Assembly: GCA_030145275.1 (NCBI GenBank)
Contig: JAQYVV010000011.1
Span: 1-64,000, forward strand
Origin: Desulfurivibrionaceae bacterium
Lineage (GTDB): Bacteria > Desulfobacterota > Desulfobulbia > Desulfobulbales > VMSU01
Direction of reading: 5' to 3'
DNA: 64,000 nt
Each line of letters starts with the position of its first letter. Positions within the stretch are counted from its first letter, which is position 1. This document shows, one piece after another, positions 27,672-37,813 of this stretch. The notes under the pieces were generated by a model. That model did no database searches. It was not told the origin of the DNA and saw nothing but the letters and a program-made list of their open reading frames with translations. The translations under genes were made by a program, and so were the position numbers.

Positions 27672-28547
27672 TCACTCTACCCCAGCCTCACCTGAACCAT
27701 GGAATTCCCCGACATGCCCCCTGAAGATCCGAATGCGCCGGTATGATTCATGACCGTTTTTGATTCGGTCATAGCCCAGATAGGTTTCCCGATGCAGACG
27801 GGCCCATCTTTTCTGGGATTTTAAAACGAGATTGATCTCCAGATCAATGCCAGCTGGCCGCAGGATGGGAAAAAGTAGACTTTCCAGGCGCCCCTTAATT
27901 TCCTGGGGCCATGGCGTCTGTGTATTGGAGGTTTCCTCCTCCGTATTGAGGGTAACCATCCTACCGTGAATCGGCACCCTAGCCTTGCTGCCGAACACTG
28001 CGGCACCGCCAATTTTTGTTTTTCCCAGGTGAAGCTCCCTGGAGGGGAGTTCGTCACTGAGCAGCACCTTTTCAACCGTAACGCCGACTTCAGGAAAAAC
28101 CGTTTGAAAAAGCCAATGCAGTGTGCTGCAGGAGGTCAGATCAAGAACCTGCAGATAACGACGTTTTGTCAACTCCCACGACGGAAAAAATGACGCATTT
28201 ATCTCCGGATAAATATTGAAGATATAATCCTGAATCAGATGGTGATCGAAATACCAGATAAAATCGACCAGAGAATTGTTGACTTCCGTATCCATCTTCT
28301 CCCGAAAATAATTTGGCAGGGGTGACTGACTGCTTAAAAGTCCCATGTTCATGGTAACCAGGACCTCCCGAACCGGTTCCCGCCGAAAACTGATGGCATG
28401 GATAAGAGCGGCTTGGGAACAGATACTGTTATTGCTCCTGAAACGGATCTCATCGGGCCTGTAATCCATTGAGGCCAAAAGGCGGAACAACGAAATAATA
28501 TCGAACTCATGGATGCGTTTTGAAATATTGTTTTCCAGGTCATTCAT
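27672..28547 (-). CDS. tssG: T6SS baseplate protein TssG
   Basis: FFPSWELTKRRYLQVLDLTSCSTLHWLFQTVFPEVGVTVEKV; between TssL/TssF genes and the zinc-ribbon gene. Confidence 0.75.
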   Translation of the reverse strand: MNDLENNISKRIHEFDIISLFRLLASMDYRPDEIRFRSNNSICSQAALIHAISFRREPVREVLVTMNMGLLSSQSPLPNYFREKMDTEVNNSLVDFIWYFDHHLIQDYIFNIYPEINASFFPSWELTKRRYLQVLDLTSCSTLHWLFQTVFPEVGVTVEKVLLSDELPSRELHLGKTKIGGAAVFGSKARVPIHGRMVTLNTEEETSNTQTPWPQEIKGRLESLLFPILRPAGIDLEINLVLKSQKRWARLHRETYLGYDRIKNGHESYRRIRIFRGHVGEFHGSGEAGVE

Positions 28548-28589
28548 GATTTTAGCTGGGCCTCGAATGCAGCCGGTGGTGCAGATATT

Positions 28590-28928
28590 TCATCGACCTC
28601 GCCCCCCTATCTCAAAAGCCTCCAGCAGATCTTCTACCTTGTTTATGATTTCATGTATCGCGGCATCCAGCTCAGCGACTTCCTCGGCTGTTGTCGCCTC
28701 ACCTCTCAATCCAAATAGGCCTTGCAACTCTTCAAGCATGAGATTCAACACCACAAGATCATCCCCGTTAAATTGCTGTTCGATAAGAATTCGGATCTGG
28801 CGCAAAATTTGCCGCGGAGCGGAGAAAACTTCCTCTGTCGCTCCTTCTTGGCGAACCGTCTTTGCCGATCGCTGCCAGTTGCGGCGCAACCTTTCGGGGG
28901 AAAATAATTCATCTATTATATCTGTCAA
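28590..28928 (-). CDS. Hypothetical small protein in T6SS operon
   Basis: 112-aa acidic/helical ORF MTDIIDELFSPERLRRNWQRSAKTVRQEG...; position within operon. Confidence 0.6.
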   Translation of the reverse strand: MTDIIDELFSPERLRRNWQRSAKTVRQEGATEEVFSAPRQILRQIRILIEQQFNGDDLVVLNLMLEELQGLFGLRGEATTAEEVAELDAAIHEIINKVEDLLEAFEIGGRGR

Positions 28929-29184
28929 ATCTCACCCCATTTGCGGCTATCTGTTTCAACTGAGACGATAAAGCGGCTCACAGAGCCAATGATCAGCTCA
29001 AGAGCGACCTCAACCCTCTTCTTCCCTTCTCAGCCAACTAATCTGGATAAACCTGGAATAAGTGCCATAGCAGCAGCCGACAACCTACCTGCAACATAGA
29101 CTTTATTGAACTTTCTCGAAGTCCCGAAGCCTTACGTTTATCTCGCTTACCTATTTGGGGTCGCATAATTCCAGCGCTAAGGCA

Positions 29185-29880
29185 CTAAAATACATATCTC
29201 CCCCAAATATGAAAAAAACAATACACCCCGACAAGAACACCGCCTGCTACTACATAGTTCCAGTAAGGAGACCCGAAACTCCCAATGCGGCCCATCACTT
29301 CGGCCTCTTCCTGCACTACCTCAATTGTATCCTGCTGCAGCCTTGTCTGTAATTTTTTCAAATACTCCGAGACTTTGACCTGGTTGCCTTCATAACGACC
29401 GCGAAAACCGTAGCTCAGACAAAAATAATACACTTCATAAATAAAAATCGGTGTCTGAGGTTTCAGGAGAATATCATCAATAATTTCATAAAAAACCTCT
29501 CCAGCGTTATCTATCTGAAAAAGTTCCTTTTGCAAAAGCGGCCAGCCTGTCTGCATTACCCGTAAAAAATTGGTCTGAATCAATTCATCAATCTGGGAAA
29601 CAACCGGAAAGAGGACCAAATAAACATCACGCTCCGAATATTGTTCGGAAAGAGTCGCTCGCAGAAAATCCAACTGAGTTCGGAGTTCGGCTCGAATCCG
29701 CACGATATCCTCAGTAGTCCAGGAGTCCTTGGCTTCATCCAGCGGTAGGCTTTCAACTTCTCCTTTATTCTCCCCGTTGTCAGCAAAGAGCGGATTTTCA
29801 GGAGTGCGAAGATTGGCACCGCAGAGATGTTCCATTTTGGTATAAACCTGATGTACTGCTTCCCAATATTTATTTTTCAT
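29185..29880 (-). CDS. tssL: T6SS DotU/TssL inner-membrane protein
   Basis: YLVLFPVVSQIDELIQTNFLRVMQTGWPLLQKELFQIDNAGEVFYEIIDDIL...VYYFCLSYGFRGRYEG; C-terminal TM. Confidence 0.88.
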   Translation of the reverse strand: MKNKYWEAVHQVYTKMEHLCGANLRTPENPLFADNGENKGEVESLPLDEAKDSWTTEDIVRIRAELRTQLDFLRATLSEQYSERDVYLVLFPVVSQIDELIQTNFLRVMQTGWPLLQKELFQIDNAGEVFYEIIDDILLKPQTPIFIYEVYYFCLSYGFRGRYEGNQVKVSEYLKKLQTRLQQDTIEVVQEEAEVMGRIGSFGSPYWNYVVAGGVLVGVYCFFHIWGRYVF

Positions 29881-31526
29881 TGTGCTCCCTTTTCTGTAGA
29901 TGGTCGTATGGTACTTTCCGGGATTACCTTGCGGACTTCTATTTTGGCCCCTGAAATCCAGGCATCCAGAATATTTTCCACATGGCTCAAAAATGTTTCC
30001 ATCAGGGGGTCCAGACTAGGATCATATTCTCTAAAAAACAGGAGGTAGCGATGCTTGGTAAGGTTCGAAAAAACACTGCCCTGCTGCAGGGCCTTCTCAA
30101 TCCGCAGATCAACCAGCAGGCTGGTGATTTGACGAAACTGGGCCTGCTGCATGCCACCCATGGCCAAGAGGATATCCATTAAATCATCTCGGTTGAGGAT
30201 CGCCTTATTAGTAAGGGCGAGGAACTGCAGGAATCCGTCTATATTGTCCTGGAAAAGATTTTCGGCATGGGGAACAATACCGACCGGCAATTCCCACTTA
30301 AGGCCTATCATGCTACGACTGAATGGTGTAATCGTAAGCCTTTGGGAAATGGTTTCAGAAAACCAGCTCTGCAGCCAAAGGGCCTCGGTCAATATTGTCT
30401 TCGGATCTTGAAAGGCATTGGGAAAATTAAGATTAAGGTAACTTCGCTTAGAACCTTGACTGTCGGTAGCCTCATTGATTTCATAGGAAGGCGCCACCCC
30501 GGAAAAAATACCCGGCTTAACGGGGGTCATGCCCTCTTTGGCAACCTCGTACACACCCACGACGGAATGAAGGTCATAGCCGAGTTCCAGGTCAGGATGA
30601 CGAATGGCATATGATTCCTGGGTGCCATTGCAGATAATTGGTTGGGCCGCCCCATTGCAAAGATTAATCACCGGTGTGACAAATAGGCGGAACACATCCT
30701 GGTTGAGCACAAGATTGCGCGGCCAGCTCGAGTTAAGATCAAGACAGATAGTAAAATCGGTCCAATTGCGGGGTGGTTTAGGAACTTCAACATTAAAAAA
30801 AAGTTCCTGCCAAGGAAAGTGAAAAAAAAGCCTTTCTTTTTGAAGAGGATGTGCTAGGTCATTTTCATCCTCGTCAGGCGGCAGCCCGAAGGACACTGGG
30901 CAGGAGGCCCCGGTCGTTCTTTCGCTGGCCTTTTCGTCAAAAACAACCGAGGCCCTTTTCATATGGTGCTTCAAGCTGAAAATAACCAACTGAGACGCCT
31001 CATAGTTATTCAAATGATTAATCTGAAAACTGAGGCTGCCGATCTCTTCGCTACGCGCAAAAGATGCCTTGATACGCAGGGCCAGACGGAAGCCCCTGTT
31101 GGGCAAGAGTAGAAGTTTATAGTCCACAAGTGTTATGGGCAGAATCCGCAGTGCGCTCATGGTTTTAAAAACGGCCGCCCCTCCTGATTCGGGAGCAATA
31201 GTAATTTCCGAACCCTTAGGCAGGCTGGTGGTTTCGGCAAGATGTCTTGTTGGCTGGGCCTGCAACAGAGCCATAGCGGGCAGAGGTGTCAGAAGATAGG
31301 GGAAAAACTGCTGAAAAATGCGCCGTCTGGTCATACTGATATTACGGGATCCAGCCAGCTTGGTGCGGGCGGAAAAAAGGGCCATGGCCTCAATCAACCG
31401 TTTGACATCGGGGTCTTCATGGTCCAAGGGAACCCCCGGATGCAGAGAGGCATAAGACATGCGGAAATTGTCCAAGGCGTTTATCTCTTCCAGAAAGATT
31501 TTGTAGAGACTTTCATCAATTTTCAT
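29877..31526 (-). CDS. tssF: T6SS baseplate protein TssF (ImpG/VasA)
   Basis: YKIFLEEINALDNFRMSYASLHPGVPLDHEDPDVKRLIEAMALFSARTKL...SYLNLNFPNAF. Confidence 0.88.
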   Translation of the reverse strand: MKIDESLYKIFLEEINALDNFRMSYASLHPGVPLDHEDPDVKRLIEAMALFSARTKLAGSRNISMTRRRIFQQFFPYLLTPLPAMALLQAQPTRHLAETTSLPKGSEITIAPESGGAAVFKTMSALRILPITLVDYKLLLLPNRGFRLALRIKASFARSEEIGSLSFQINHLNNYEASQLVIFSLKHHMKRASVVFDEKASERTTGASCPVSFGLPPDEDENDLAHPLQKERLFFHFPWQELFFNVEVPKPPRNWTDFTICLDLNSSWPRNLVLNQDVFRLFVTPVINLCNGAAQPIICNGTQESYAIRHPDLELGYDLHSVVGVYEVAKEGMTPVKPGIFSGVAPSYEINEATDSQGSKRSYLNLNFPNAFQDPKTILTEALWLQSWFSETISQRLTITPFSRSMIGLKWELPVGIVPHAENLFQDNIDGFLQFLALTNKAILNRDDLMDILLAMGGMQQAQFRQITSLLVDLRIEKALQQGSVFSNLTKHRYLLFFREYDPSLDPLMETFLSHVENILDAWISGAKIEVRKVIPESTIRPSTEKGAQ

Positions 31527-31614
31527 AGCAATTAGCAGAGACCCTATAGATTATAATATTTGCATCGACCGCTCATGGACCCAAGCAGACACTATTCCTT
31601 ACGACAACCGTCCA

Positions 31615-32136
31615 TTAATTAAGGTTGAGTATCCCCTTGATATTGACCACACTGCCTTTCAATGTGGCAATTCCAGCGGAGAGCAGATCCAGCATACCCT
31701 TGGAGTCGAGCTTGACACTGGCCCCGACCAACTCGGCGCTCGCGCTCCCTTCAAGTTTCAGGGTGACCCCCTTCACCTCGGTTTTCACGGTGCTCTCAAT
31801 AGCGGTATTTAAGGCCTTATAAGTGGCATCCTGTACACTGGCAACATTTAGGTTGGCACCGCTCTGTAACTCAAAATCCTGGCCGCTCTCGTGAGAAGTC
31901 TCCATGGTTGATTTACAGGTTATTGTTTCCGCGTCCAGGGTAAAGGTTTTGCAATTCATGGCGATGCTCTCCTGCTTCTGGGTAATTGAACTGGTGTCAG
32001 CGGAACCTTGAACAGTTGTTGTTATGCTGGTGCCGTCCATGACAACAGTTTGGGTGATCGAATCATCGCCGTTTTCAACGGTCAGGATGATACCCTTTTC
32101 CTTATCAAGCTCTACGCGACAGACAAGTGTTCCCAT
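31615..32136 (-). CDS. Stand-alone VgrG C-terminal / gp5-like needle protein
   Basis: Hydrophobic/polar alternating repeats VEGS-type: SAELVGASVKLDSKGMLDLLSAGIATLKGSVVNIKGILNLN; directly downstream of vgrG. Confidence 0.7.
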   Translation of the reverse strand: MGTLVCRVELDKEKGIILTVENGDDSITQTVVMDGTSITTTVQGSADTSSITQKQESIAMNCKTFTLDAETITCKSTMETSHESGQDFELQSGANLNVASVQDATYKALNTAIESTVKTEVKGVTLKLEGSASAELVGASVKLDSKGMLDLLSAGIATLKGSVVNIKGILNLN

Positions 32137-32168
32137 GGCTCAAGACCAGTTTATTTTTTGCGGTGGCA

Positions 32169-33800
32169 TCAACTCTCCTCTTTGGTTTCCAGAATGATCG
32201 TCCCTTCGTGGAATTGAATCTTCTGGGTGTCCTCAGCTGAGGTGCGCTTCATATTCATCTGTGGCTTATTATCAACATAGATGTGGTTAATGGAGGTGTT
32301 GCTGTCTCCATTCTTGCCCAGCAGTAAATGATTTCCCTGACTATCCATGGGCAGCCGGCAATCGGGGCGCCAGTCTAGGAAACTAACAACCCGAGCCGTA
32401 TGAAAATCGAGCGCCACCAGCACCCGTTCATCCTTGTAGGCAGGGAAGTAAAAATGTCCCGGCGCAAAAAGAGGTTCAAAGGGAGCCACTACTTGTTGGT
32501 CATCAAAAAGGGGTATCTTTACCCGGTACTGGTCCAATGCGGTCTGGGGATGCTGGTAAACCTGATAGGTCTCTTCATCTTCCTGGCCCTGCTCGCTGAC
32601 AATTTTTCCTTCTACATAGATGGGATAGAAAGGGGATTTGAATGTCGGTAGGTTGCGAACCTCTTCATCTTTCAATTCCAGACGTGACCGCATGTCGATA
32701 CTGTAACGGGAATATGGCATATTGTGATCGCTGTCAGGTCCCTGGCTGACAGCCTCGGCCTGAATATAAATATCCCGCACCCGATATTTTTGGCCGTGCA
32801 AATAAATCTTATCGCTCCAAAGACCGCCCTCAAGTTTCACGAAAATACCGGGCCGGTAGGTGAGCAGAGGAAAGCGAGCGTGGGTCAGATGAATTTCGTG
32901 ACCGCGTATTTTTTGGGTATCCGATTCAAGTTTGAATGATTTTTCAAAATCGGCGGTGATCGCCTGACGCAAAAGGGTGTCCTGACGGATACCCTCCTTG
33001 GCCTGCGGCCTATTGGTCTCCTTTTTATCTGGTTCTTCAGAAAAACAATTCAACAGTCTGTCGTTATAGCGGATGGTGGTTGGAAACTGTATCTGATAGG
33101 CGGCAATTTCCAGCTCACCCATGGCTACCGCTTCACCACTCTGGTCTTTGCCTTCGGCCAGGGTATATTTATTCTCTTTTGAGCTGTAGGTAAAAACGCC
33201 GTTTCGAGAGGCCGTGTACCAGAGAAGAAAATCATAAAAACTGGCTTTACTGTCGCCTGCTCCCATAGGAAGGGTGTTTATGGCAAATTTTTCGTCCAGT
33301 TCCGGCCAGTCATACTGCAAGTCCACCCCGGTTGCCTTATTGGCTTCAATGAGATCTTTGACGCTTTTATCCACCAAAAGATCGCAGGGGAAATGCTGCC
33401 CCCAGAGAACCCGGGCCGGGTCGGCAACATCTATCTGGTAGTGGCGGTAGAGAATACGGTCACCCTGGAGATGGACATTTTCAATGGTAAGCTCATTGAG
33501 GATCGCCTTGTCGCTGACCAGGCCCTGCAGATCCATTGATTCTATTTCGACTTCCTTTGGCTTTCCATCCTGCTTGAAATGGGGTTCGATATTGAGCTGT
33601 ACCTCAATCAAATCGTCTAGGATAAAATTCGAAAAAAGCTTGTCTTCATCAGTTTCCAATGACACCCAGAAACTGATTCTGGCGTAAAATCCATAAGGCC
33701 GGAGGTTGACCTTTAGGTTTTTTATATTGGCGCCGGGGACCTTGAAGGATTCCCCTTTAATGGTCAACTCCAGCGCCATCTCTAACGCGTCATTAAACAT
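32169..33800 (-). CDS. vgrG: T6SS VgrG/TssI (gp27-like base plus OB fold, no long needle)
   Basis: LPMGAGDSKASFYDFLLWYTASRNGVFTYSSKENKY...PIYVEGKIVSEQGQEDEETYQVYQ...YRVKIPLFDDQQVVAPFEPLFAPGHFYFPAYKDERVLVALDFHTARVVSFLDWRPDCRLP. Confidence 0.82.
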   Translation of the reverse strand: MFNDALEMALELTIKGESFKVPGANIKNLKVNLRPYGFYARISFWVSLETDEDKLFSNFILDDLIEVQLNIEPHFKQDGKPKEVEIESMDLQGLVSDKAILNELTIENVHLQGDRILYRHYQIDVADPARVLWGQHFPCDLLVDKSVKDLIEANKATGVDLQYDWPELDEKFAINTLPMGAGDSKASFYDFLLWYTASRNGVFTYSSKENKYTLAEGKDQSGEAVAMGELEIAAYQIQFPTTIRYNDRLLNCFSEEPDKKETNRPQAKEGIRQDTLLRQAITADFEKSFKLESDTQKIRGHEIHLTHARFPLLTYRPGIFVKLEGGLWSDKIYLHGQKYRVRDIYIQAEAVSQGPDSDHNMPYSRYSIDMRSRLELKDEEVRNLPTFKSPFYPIYVEGKIVSEQGQEDEETYQVYQHPQTALDQYRVKIPLFDDQQVVAPFEPLFAPGHFYFPAYKDERVLVALDFHTARVVSFLDWRPDCRLPMDSQGNHLLLGKNGDSNTSINHIYVDNKPQMNMKRTSAEDTQKIQFHEGTIILETKEES

Positions 33801-33817
33801 GTATTACCTCAAACGCT

Positions 33818-34195
33818 CTAAGAAGAATCTCTAACGTAAAAATCATTGTACACCGAATCAAACTCCATAACCAAAGACTTGGCCGTACCTTTAATGCTAC
33901 ATTGAATCTTAAACGATATGCGGAACGGATCGTTGTTGTCCTCCAGACTTATTTCTTCAAGCAACAACCTGGGTTCGTAATGTTCAATATTGTATTCAAC
34001 CTCTTCCATAATTGCCACAGCCAGCTGATCATAAGAGCTGTGTTCGTTCATGTCACGAATGCCGTAGCCCTTCAAAAAACTGCCGTAACCTTTCTTGGTG
34101 TTGAGCACATGGTTGAGATTTTCAACAATGCTCAAAAGGTCCTGGTTCTTGGCATCAATGTTTGCCCGATCGCCAAATTTATTAAAAAAAGTCAT
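33818..34195 (-). CDS. tssE: T6SS baseplate protein TssE (gp25-like)
   Basis: DLLSIVENLNHVLNTKKGYGSFLKGYGIRDMN...AIMEEVEYNIEHYEPRLL. Confidence 0.9.
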   Translation of the reverse strand: MTFFNKFGDRANIDAKNQDLLSIVENLNHVLNTKKGYGSFLKGYGIRDMNEHSSYDQLAVAIMEEVEYNIEHYEPRLLLEEISLEDNNDPFRISFKIQCSIKGTAKSLVMEFDSVYNDFYVRDSS

Positions 34196-34240
34196 TTTCC
34201 TGTGTCTCGACGCTAACCATTATTATAGACCGGCCATGGA

Positions 34241-35485
34241 CTATCCCATGCGCCAATAAAGATGAAAATTTGAGTTCTTCAAATCCGGCCTTTCATAAAA
34301 GGCCACCCTCATCTCATTTAAGGCATGATCCCACTCTTCCCCCTCCTTGATCAGATAAAACTCCACTTCCGCCCCGAAAGAATGCTGGAAAGGAGGACGC
34401 TCAACCTTTTTAAGCGGGATTCCTTGGAGGGCCATTTTATGGATCAACGACAAACGCGACAAACCCGCTAATTTCAAGTTTTCCATGGAAAGGGTAGTCA
34501 TAACCTGATCTTTCTGGACAAGAAAATAGACATATGCAGCCTGCCTTATATCTTCCGGGAGTTTGAGCCGATAGATATTATCCCGCAGTTCGAAAGGCAC
34601 ATAGGGAGGCCGGCTACGAACTAAATGCATCTGCTTATTAAGTATTTCCATAAGATTTTTCAGAGAGGCAAGCTGACCATGATCGTAGGAAACGAGAAAA
34701 TCCTCCGGTGTGGCGTTTCTGTAAAAGCAGACCTCTACATATAAGGAAAATAACATCTCATAGAGAAAATACGGGTGCAGATGCACCTGGGAGGTGAGAT
34801 TTGCTAGAAATCTCCGGGCACTATAGACGCTTTTCAAGCACTGTTTGACGCTAAATAAACTATCGCCGCTTAAGGCACTGGCAGCGTCCATGGAGAGATT
34901 GTATTGAAACAGTTCCAGGGCTTCGGTAAGTTCTCCCAGGTGTTTTTTTAGAAACGGCGATCTCCCCACATGCAACAAGGGGGGAATAAAGTCCGGGGAC
35001 AACTGCCAGGTAGCCTCCGGTCTTTTCAGGAATTCGGCCAACTTTAATGACTCCACTGCATCCGGATACCCCTGTTCCGAGGACAACACGAGACGATAAA
35101 CAACCTTGGGAATCTGCACCTCGGTTTCCTCCTGCCAGCCCTTTGAGGTTTGATCAACGGGCGGGATATCTTTCAAGACATGGAGGTAGACGGAAACGGT
35201 TGTGGTTCCCGGAACATTCAGGTTAAAGGGGGAAAGCTCGGCGTTGCCCGGCAGGTCCAGGAGCAGTCCGGATCCCATCACCAGATTCATTTCCTGAATG
35301 GATAATATTCCCTCATCAAGAAGAGTCTCGTTCAGCTTCAGCCTGCCAATCCCATGGGACGGCAACCCCTGCATCCGAAAACGTAACACCGTATTGGCCA
35401 GGAGAGAATCTGCCTGGGCTCGGAGGTGCTCCGGCAGAAGAGTCTGGCCCATTTCCCAGCGAACGCCTGCTAATGTATCATCCAT
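34241..35485 (-). CDS. tssK: T6SS baseplate protein TssK
   Basis: VRWEMGQTLLPEHLRAQADSLLANTVLRFRM...GIGRLKLNETLLDEGILSIQEMNLVMGSGLLLDLPGNAELSPFNL. Confidence 0.88.
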   Translation of the reverse strand: MDDTLAGVRWEMGQTLLPEHLRAQADSLLANTVLRFRMQGLPSHGIGRLKLNETLLDEGILSIQEMNLVMGSGLLLDLPGNAELSPFNLNVPGTTTVSVYLHVLKDIPPVDQTSKGWQEETEVQIPKVVYRLVLSSEQGYPDAVESLKLAEFLKRPEATWQLSPDFIPPLLHVGRSPFLKKHLGELTEALELFQYNLSMDAASALSGDSLFSVKQCLKSVYSARRFLANLTSQVHLHPYFLYEMLFSLYVEVCFYRNATPEDFLVSYDHGQLASLKNLMEILNKQMHLVRSRPPYVPFELRDNIYRLKLPEDIRQAAYVYFLVQKDQVMTTLSMENLKLAGLSRLSLIHKMALQGIPLKKVERPPFQHSFGAEVEFYLIKEGEEWDHALNEMRVAFYERPDLKNSNFHLYWRMG

Positions 35486-35641
35486 TTTTCTCCCGACCTT
35501 TTAAATATACTATTCCTAAACGGACATAATGAAAGAAGAGATCTATTCTTCACGCCTCGATCGCTGATCCATTCCCTGTCTGCCCGTCAAATATCCGTCC
35601 AATAATGGAAGGTAGTCCCTCGTCATAAAAAATGATGGGCA

Positions 35642-36214
35642 TCAGGCTGCCACTTCAACCCCCCATTTCTTGACGAATTTATCGGACAAAGAAGTGGCCA
35701 GGTGAATCTCCATATTCAAATCCTGGGGCATGATACTGAGGTTGAAGTTAAAGTTTTTCGGCGATACAACTTCCATGGACTGGTCCATGTCGATGGACAA
35801 GTTCAGTGCTCCACCGCTTTTCTCAATAAGCCCTTTCAGGTCCGTGTCGTTTGCATGAAAGGCCTTATAGTATTTCTTTTCCTTTGGGTCATAGTCATAG
35901 ATGTTGAATTTGAAAATAACCTCGGTGTTGGAAAGGCTTTTATGGGTCAAAGTGGCAATCTGCACTTTGTTTGCATTGGAGACCTGGCAGCTGAACTGGA
36001 CAGGGTCGGCATAACCGCCGTTCCAGAAAATGCCCGATGCAATGCCGAAGACCTTGATTAAACTTGCCGAGTCTTCCGGGTCACTGACATTCAGGTCGGC
36101 GTCAAACTGGGTGTCGCCAACCTTACAGGCAACGATATGACCGACCAAAATCTGCTCGTCCTTCTGAAAATTAAACCCCTGTTCAACGCTGCAACTAAAA
36201 CTTGATTCCGCCAT
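35642..36214 (-). CDS. Probable divergent Hcp/TssD tube protein
   Basis: 190-aa beta-rich ORF directly downstream of tssC, the usual hcp position; divergent sequence MAESSFSCSVEQGFNFQKDEQILVGHIVACKVGDTQF... Confidence 0.5.
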   Translation of the reverse strand: MAESSFSCSVEQGFNFQKDEQILVGHIVACKVGDTQFDADLNVSDPEDSASLIKVFGIASGIFWNGGYADPVQFSCQVSNANKVQIATLTHKSLSNTEVIFKFNIYDYDPKEKKYYKAFHANDTDLKGLIEKSGGALNLSIDMDQSMEVVSPKNFNFNLSIMPQDLNMEIHLATSLSDKFVKKWGVEVAA

Positions 36215-36247
36215 TTCATTTTCTCCTTTTGAAATTTTTCATCTTGT

Positions 36248-37756
36248 TTAGAGTCGAGTATCAAGCCTGAGTTCGACATCCATGCCTTCAAACTGGATAT
36301 GGGGCAGGATGCCTATCTGGCAGTCATACCAGCCGATCATGCCCTCTCGTTCCTCTACCTCAACCGATGCCGCTTTAAAAGGATAAAAACGCAAGGTAAG
36401 GTCATCAGGATCTACCACCGTAGTAACATACTGGAATATCCAGTTTTTAAGGCTGTTTTTGATGTATTGCGCATCAGCGCTGCTGCCTATATTGTCACGC
36501 ATGATCGATTTAACATAATGAGCCACCCGGGTGACCGAAAAGGTATAAGAGAGATTAGTCACCAACTGGGCATTTTCGCTGTCTTTGGGATCTTTGAATT
36601 TCTTAGCCTTTTTAAGGGACTGGCAGCTGAAAAAACAGGCGTCAGCCGTGCCCTTGCGATACACCAGGGGCATGAAGCCACAGTTGGCAAACTCCAGTTC
36701 ACGGTAATCAGGGATAGCCATTTCAACCGGAATCTTTATCTCATCCTCACCTCGGACATTAAAGGTATGGACCGGCAGGCCGCTTACCAGGCCACCTCCC
36801 TTCGGCCCACGCAGATACTGGCACCAACCGGACTGGGCAAAGGAGCGCACCATGTTCTGGGCGAAAAGGCCGGCAGCGCTGCCCCAGAGGTAATCCTTGT
36901 CATTATCTCCCTCGACCTTTTCCTGAAAGGAAATTTCCCGGCAGGGGTTTGTTTCGGGGTCATAAGGAAGCCGAGCCACATATCTTGGCAAGGTCAAGCC
37001 AAGATAGGCGGCTTGCTCAGACTCGCGTAGAGTATTCCAAGCCCCGTATTTCGGATGGTTCATCAAGCCCTCGAGGTCTTTGATGGCGGACAACTCTTCG
37101 ATGGAGTCGCAGCCGAAAAATTTCGGCGATACCGAGCCGATAAAGGGGGAGTGGCTGGCCGCAGCGATTTTCCCCATGGTTTTCAGCCAGAATATATCAT
37201 GGGGAGTATGTTCAAATTCGTGGAGCCCGACGATGGCGCCAAAGGGTCTGCCACCATACTGGTCGTATTCACTGATATAAACTTTCTTAAACAAGGCGCT
37301 ACCGGTTATATCAACGGCATTGGCCTCAAAATCATCAAAGAGTTCCTCCTTATCCACATCGAGGATATCTATCATGATATCGGCTTTGAAATTCGTATTT
37401 AAAATAAGATCATTAAGCGAGCGCCAGGATGACTCCATCTTTTTAAAATTTTCATTATGAATGATCTCGTTAATCTGATTATTGACCATCTGATCAATGC
37501 CGGCGATCAACTCATAAATACTTCCTTTGTCCAGTCGTCCTGAGGATTTATCAACGTTCAGCAGCAAAGCAGCCATTCCCGAGAGAAAACGATCTTCGTC
37601 GCTTACATCGTCTTTGACAACCTGCAGATTGTCCTGAATCATGGGGGTCGCCTCGCCAACTTCCGTGCTAAGCCGCATGCTTGAAAGAAAACGCTGCAGA
37701 TCAATCTCTTCTGTCTTTTCTTCGGTTGTCACCGCTTGTTTGGTTTCTTCAGCCAT
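36248..37756 (-). CDS. tssC: T6SS sheath large subunit TssC (VipB)
   Basis: EIIHNENFKKMESSWRSLNDLILNTNFKADIMIDILDVDKEELFDDFE...YDQYGGRPFGAIVG...SPKFFG...PRYVARLPYD...WGSAAGLFAQNMVRSFAQSGWCQYLRGPKGGGLVSGLP. Confidence 0.97.
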   Translation of the reverse strand: MAEETKQAVTTEEKTEEIDLQRFLSSMRLSTEVGEATPMIQDNLQVVKDDVSDEDRFLSGMAALLLNVDKSSGRLDKGSIYELIAGIDQMVNNQINEIIHNENFKKMESSWRSLNDLILNTNFKADIMIDILDVDKEELFDDFEANAVDITGSALFKKVYISEYDQYGGRPFGAIVGLHEFEHTPHDIFWLKTMGKIAAASHSPFIGSVSPKFFGCDSIEELSAIKDLEGLMNHPKYGAWNTLRESEQAAYLGLTLPRYVARLPYDPETNPCREISFQEKVEGDNDKDYLWGSAAGLFAQNMVRSFAQSGWCQYLRGPKGGGLVSGLPVHTFNVRGEDEIKIPVEMAIPDYRELEFANCGFMPLVYRKGTADACFFSCQSLKKAKKFKDPKDSENAQLVTNLSYTFSVTRVAHYVKSIMRDNIGSSADAQYIKNSLKNWIFQYVTTVVDPDDLTLRFYPFKAASVEVEEREGMIGWYDCQIGILPHIQFEGMDVELRLDTRL

Positions 37757-37813
37757 AAATATCGTGCCTCCCTAAAAGAGTTTGTATTCAAATGGGTATA
37801 ACCATTGATTCCC

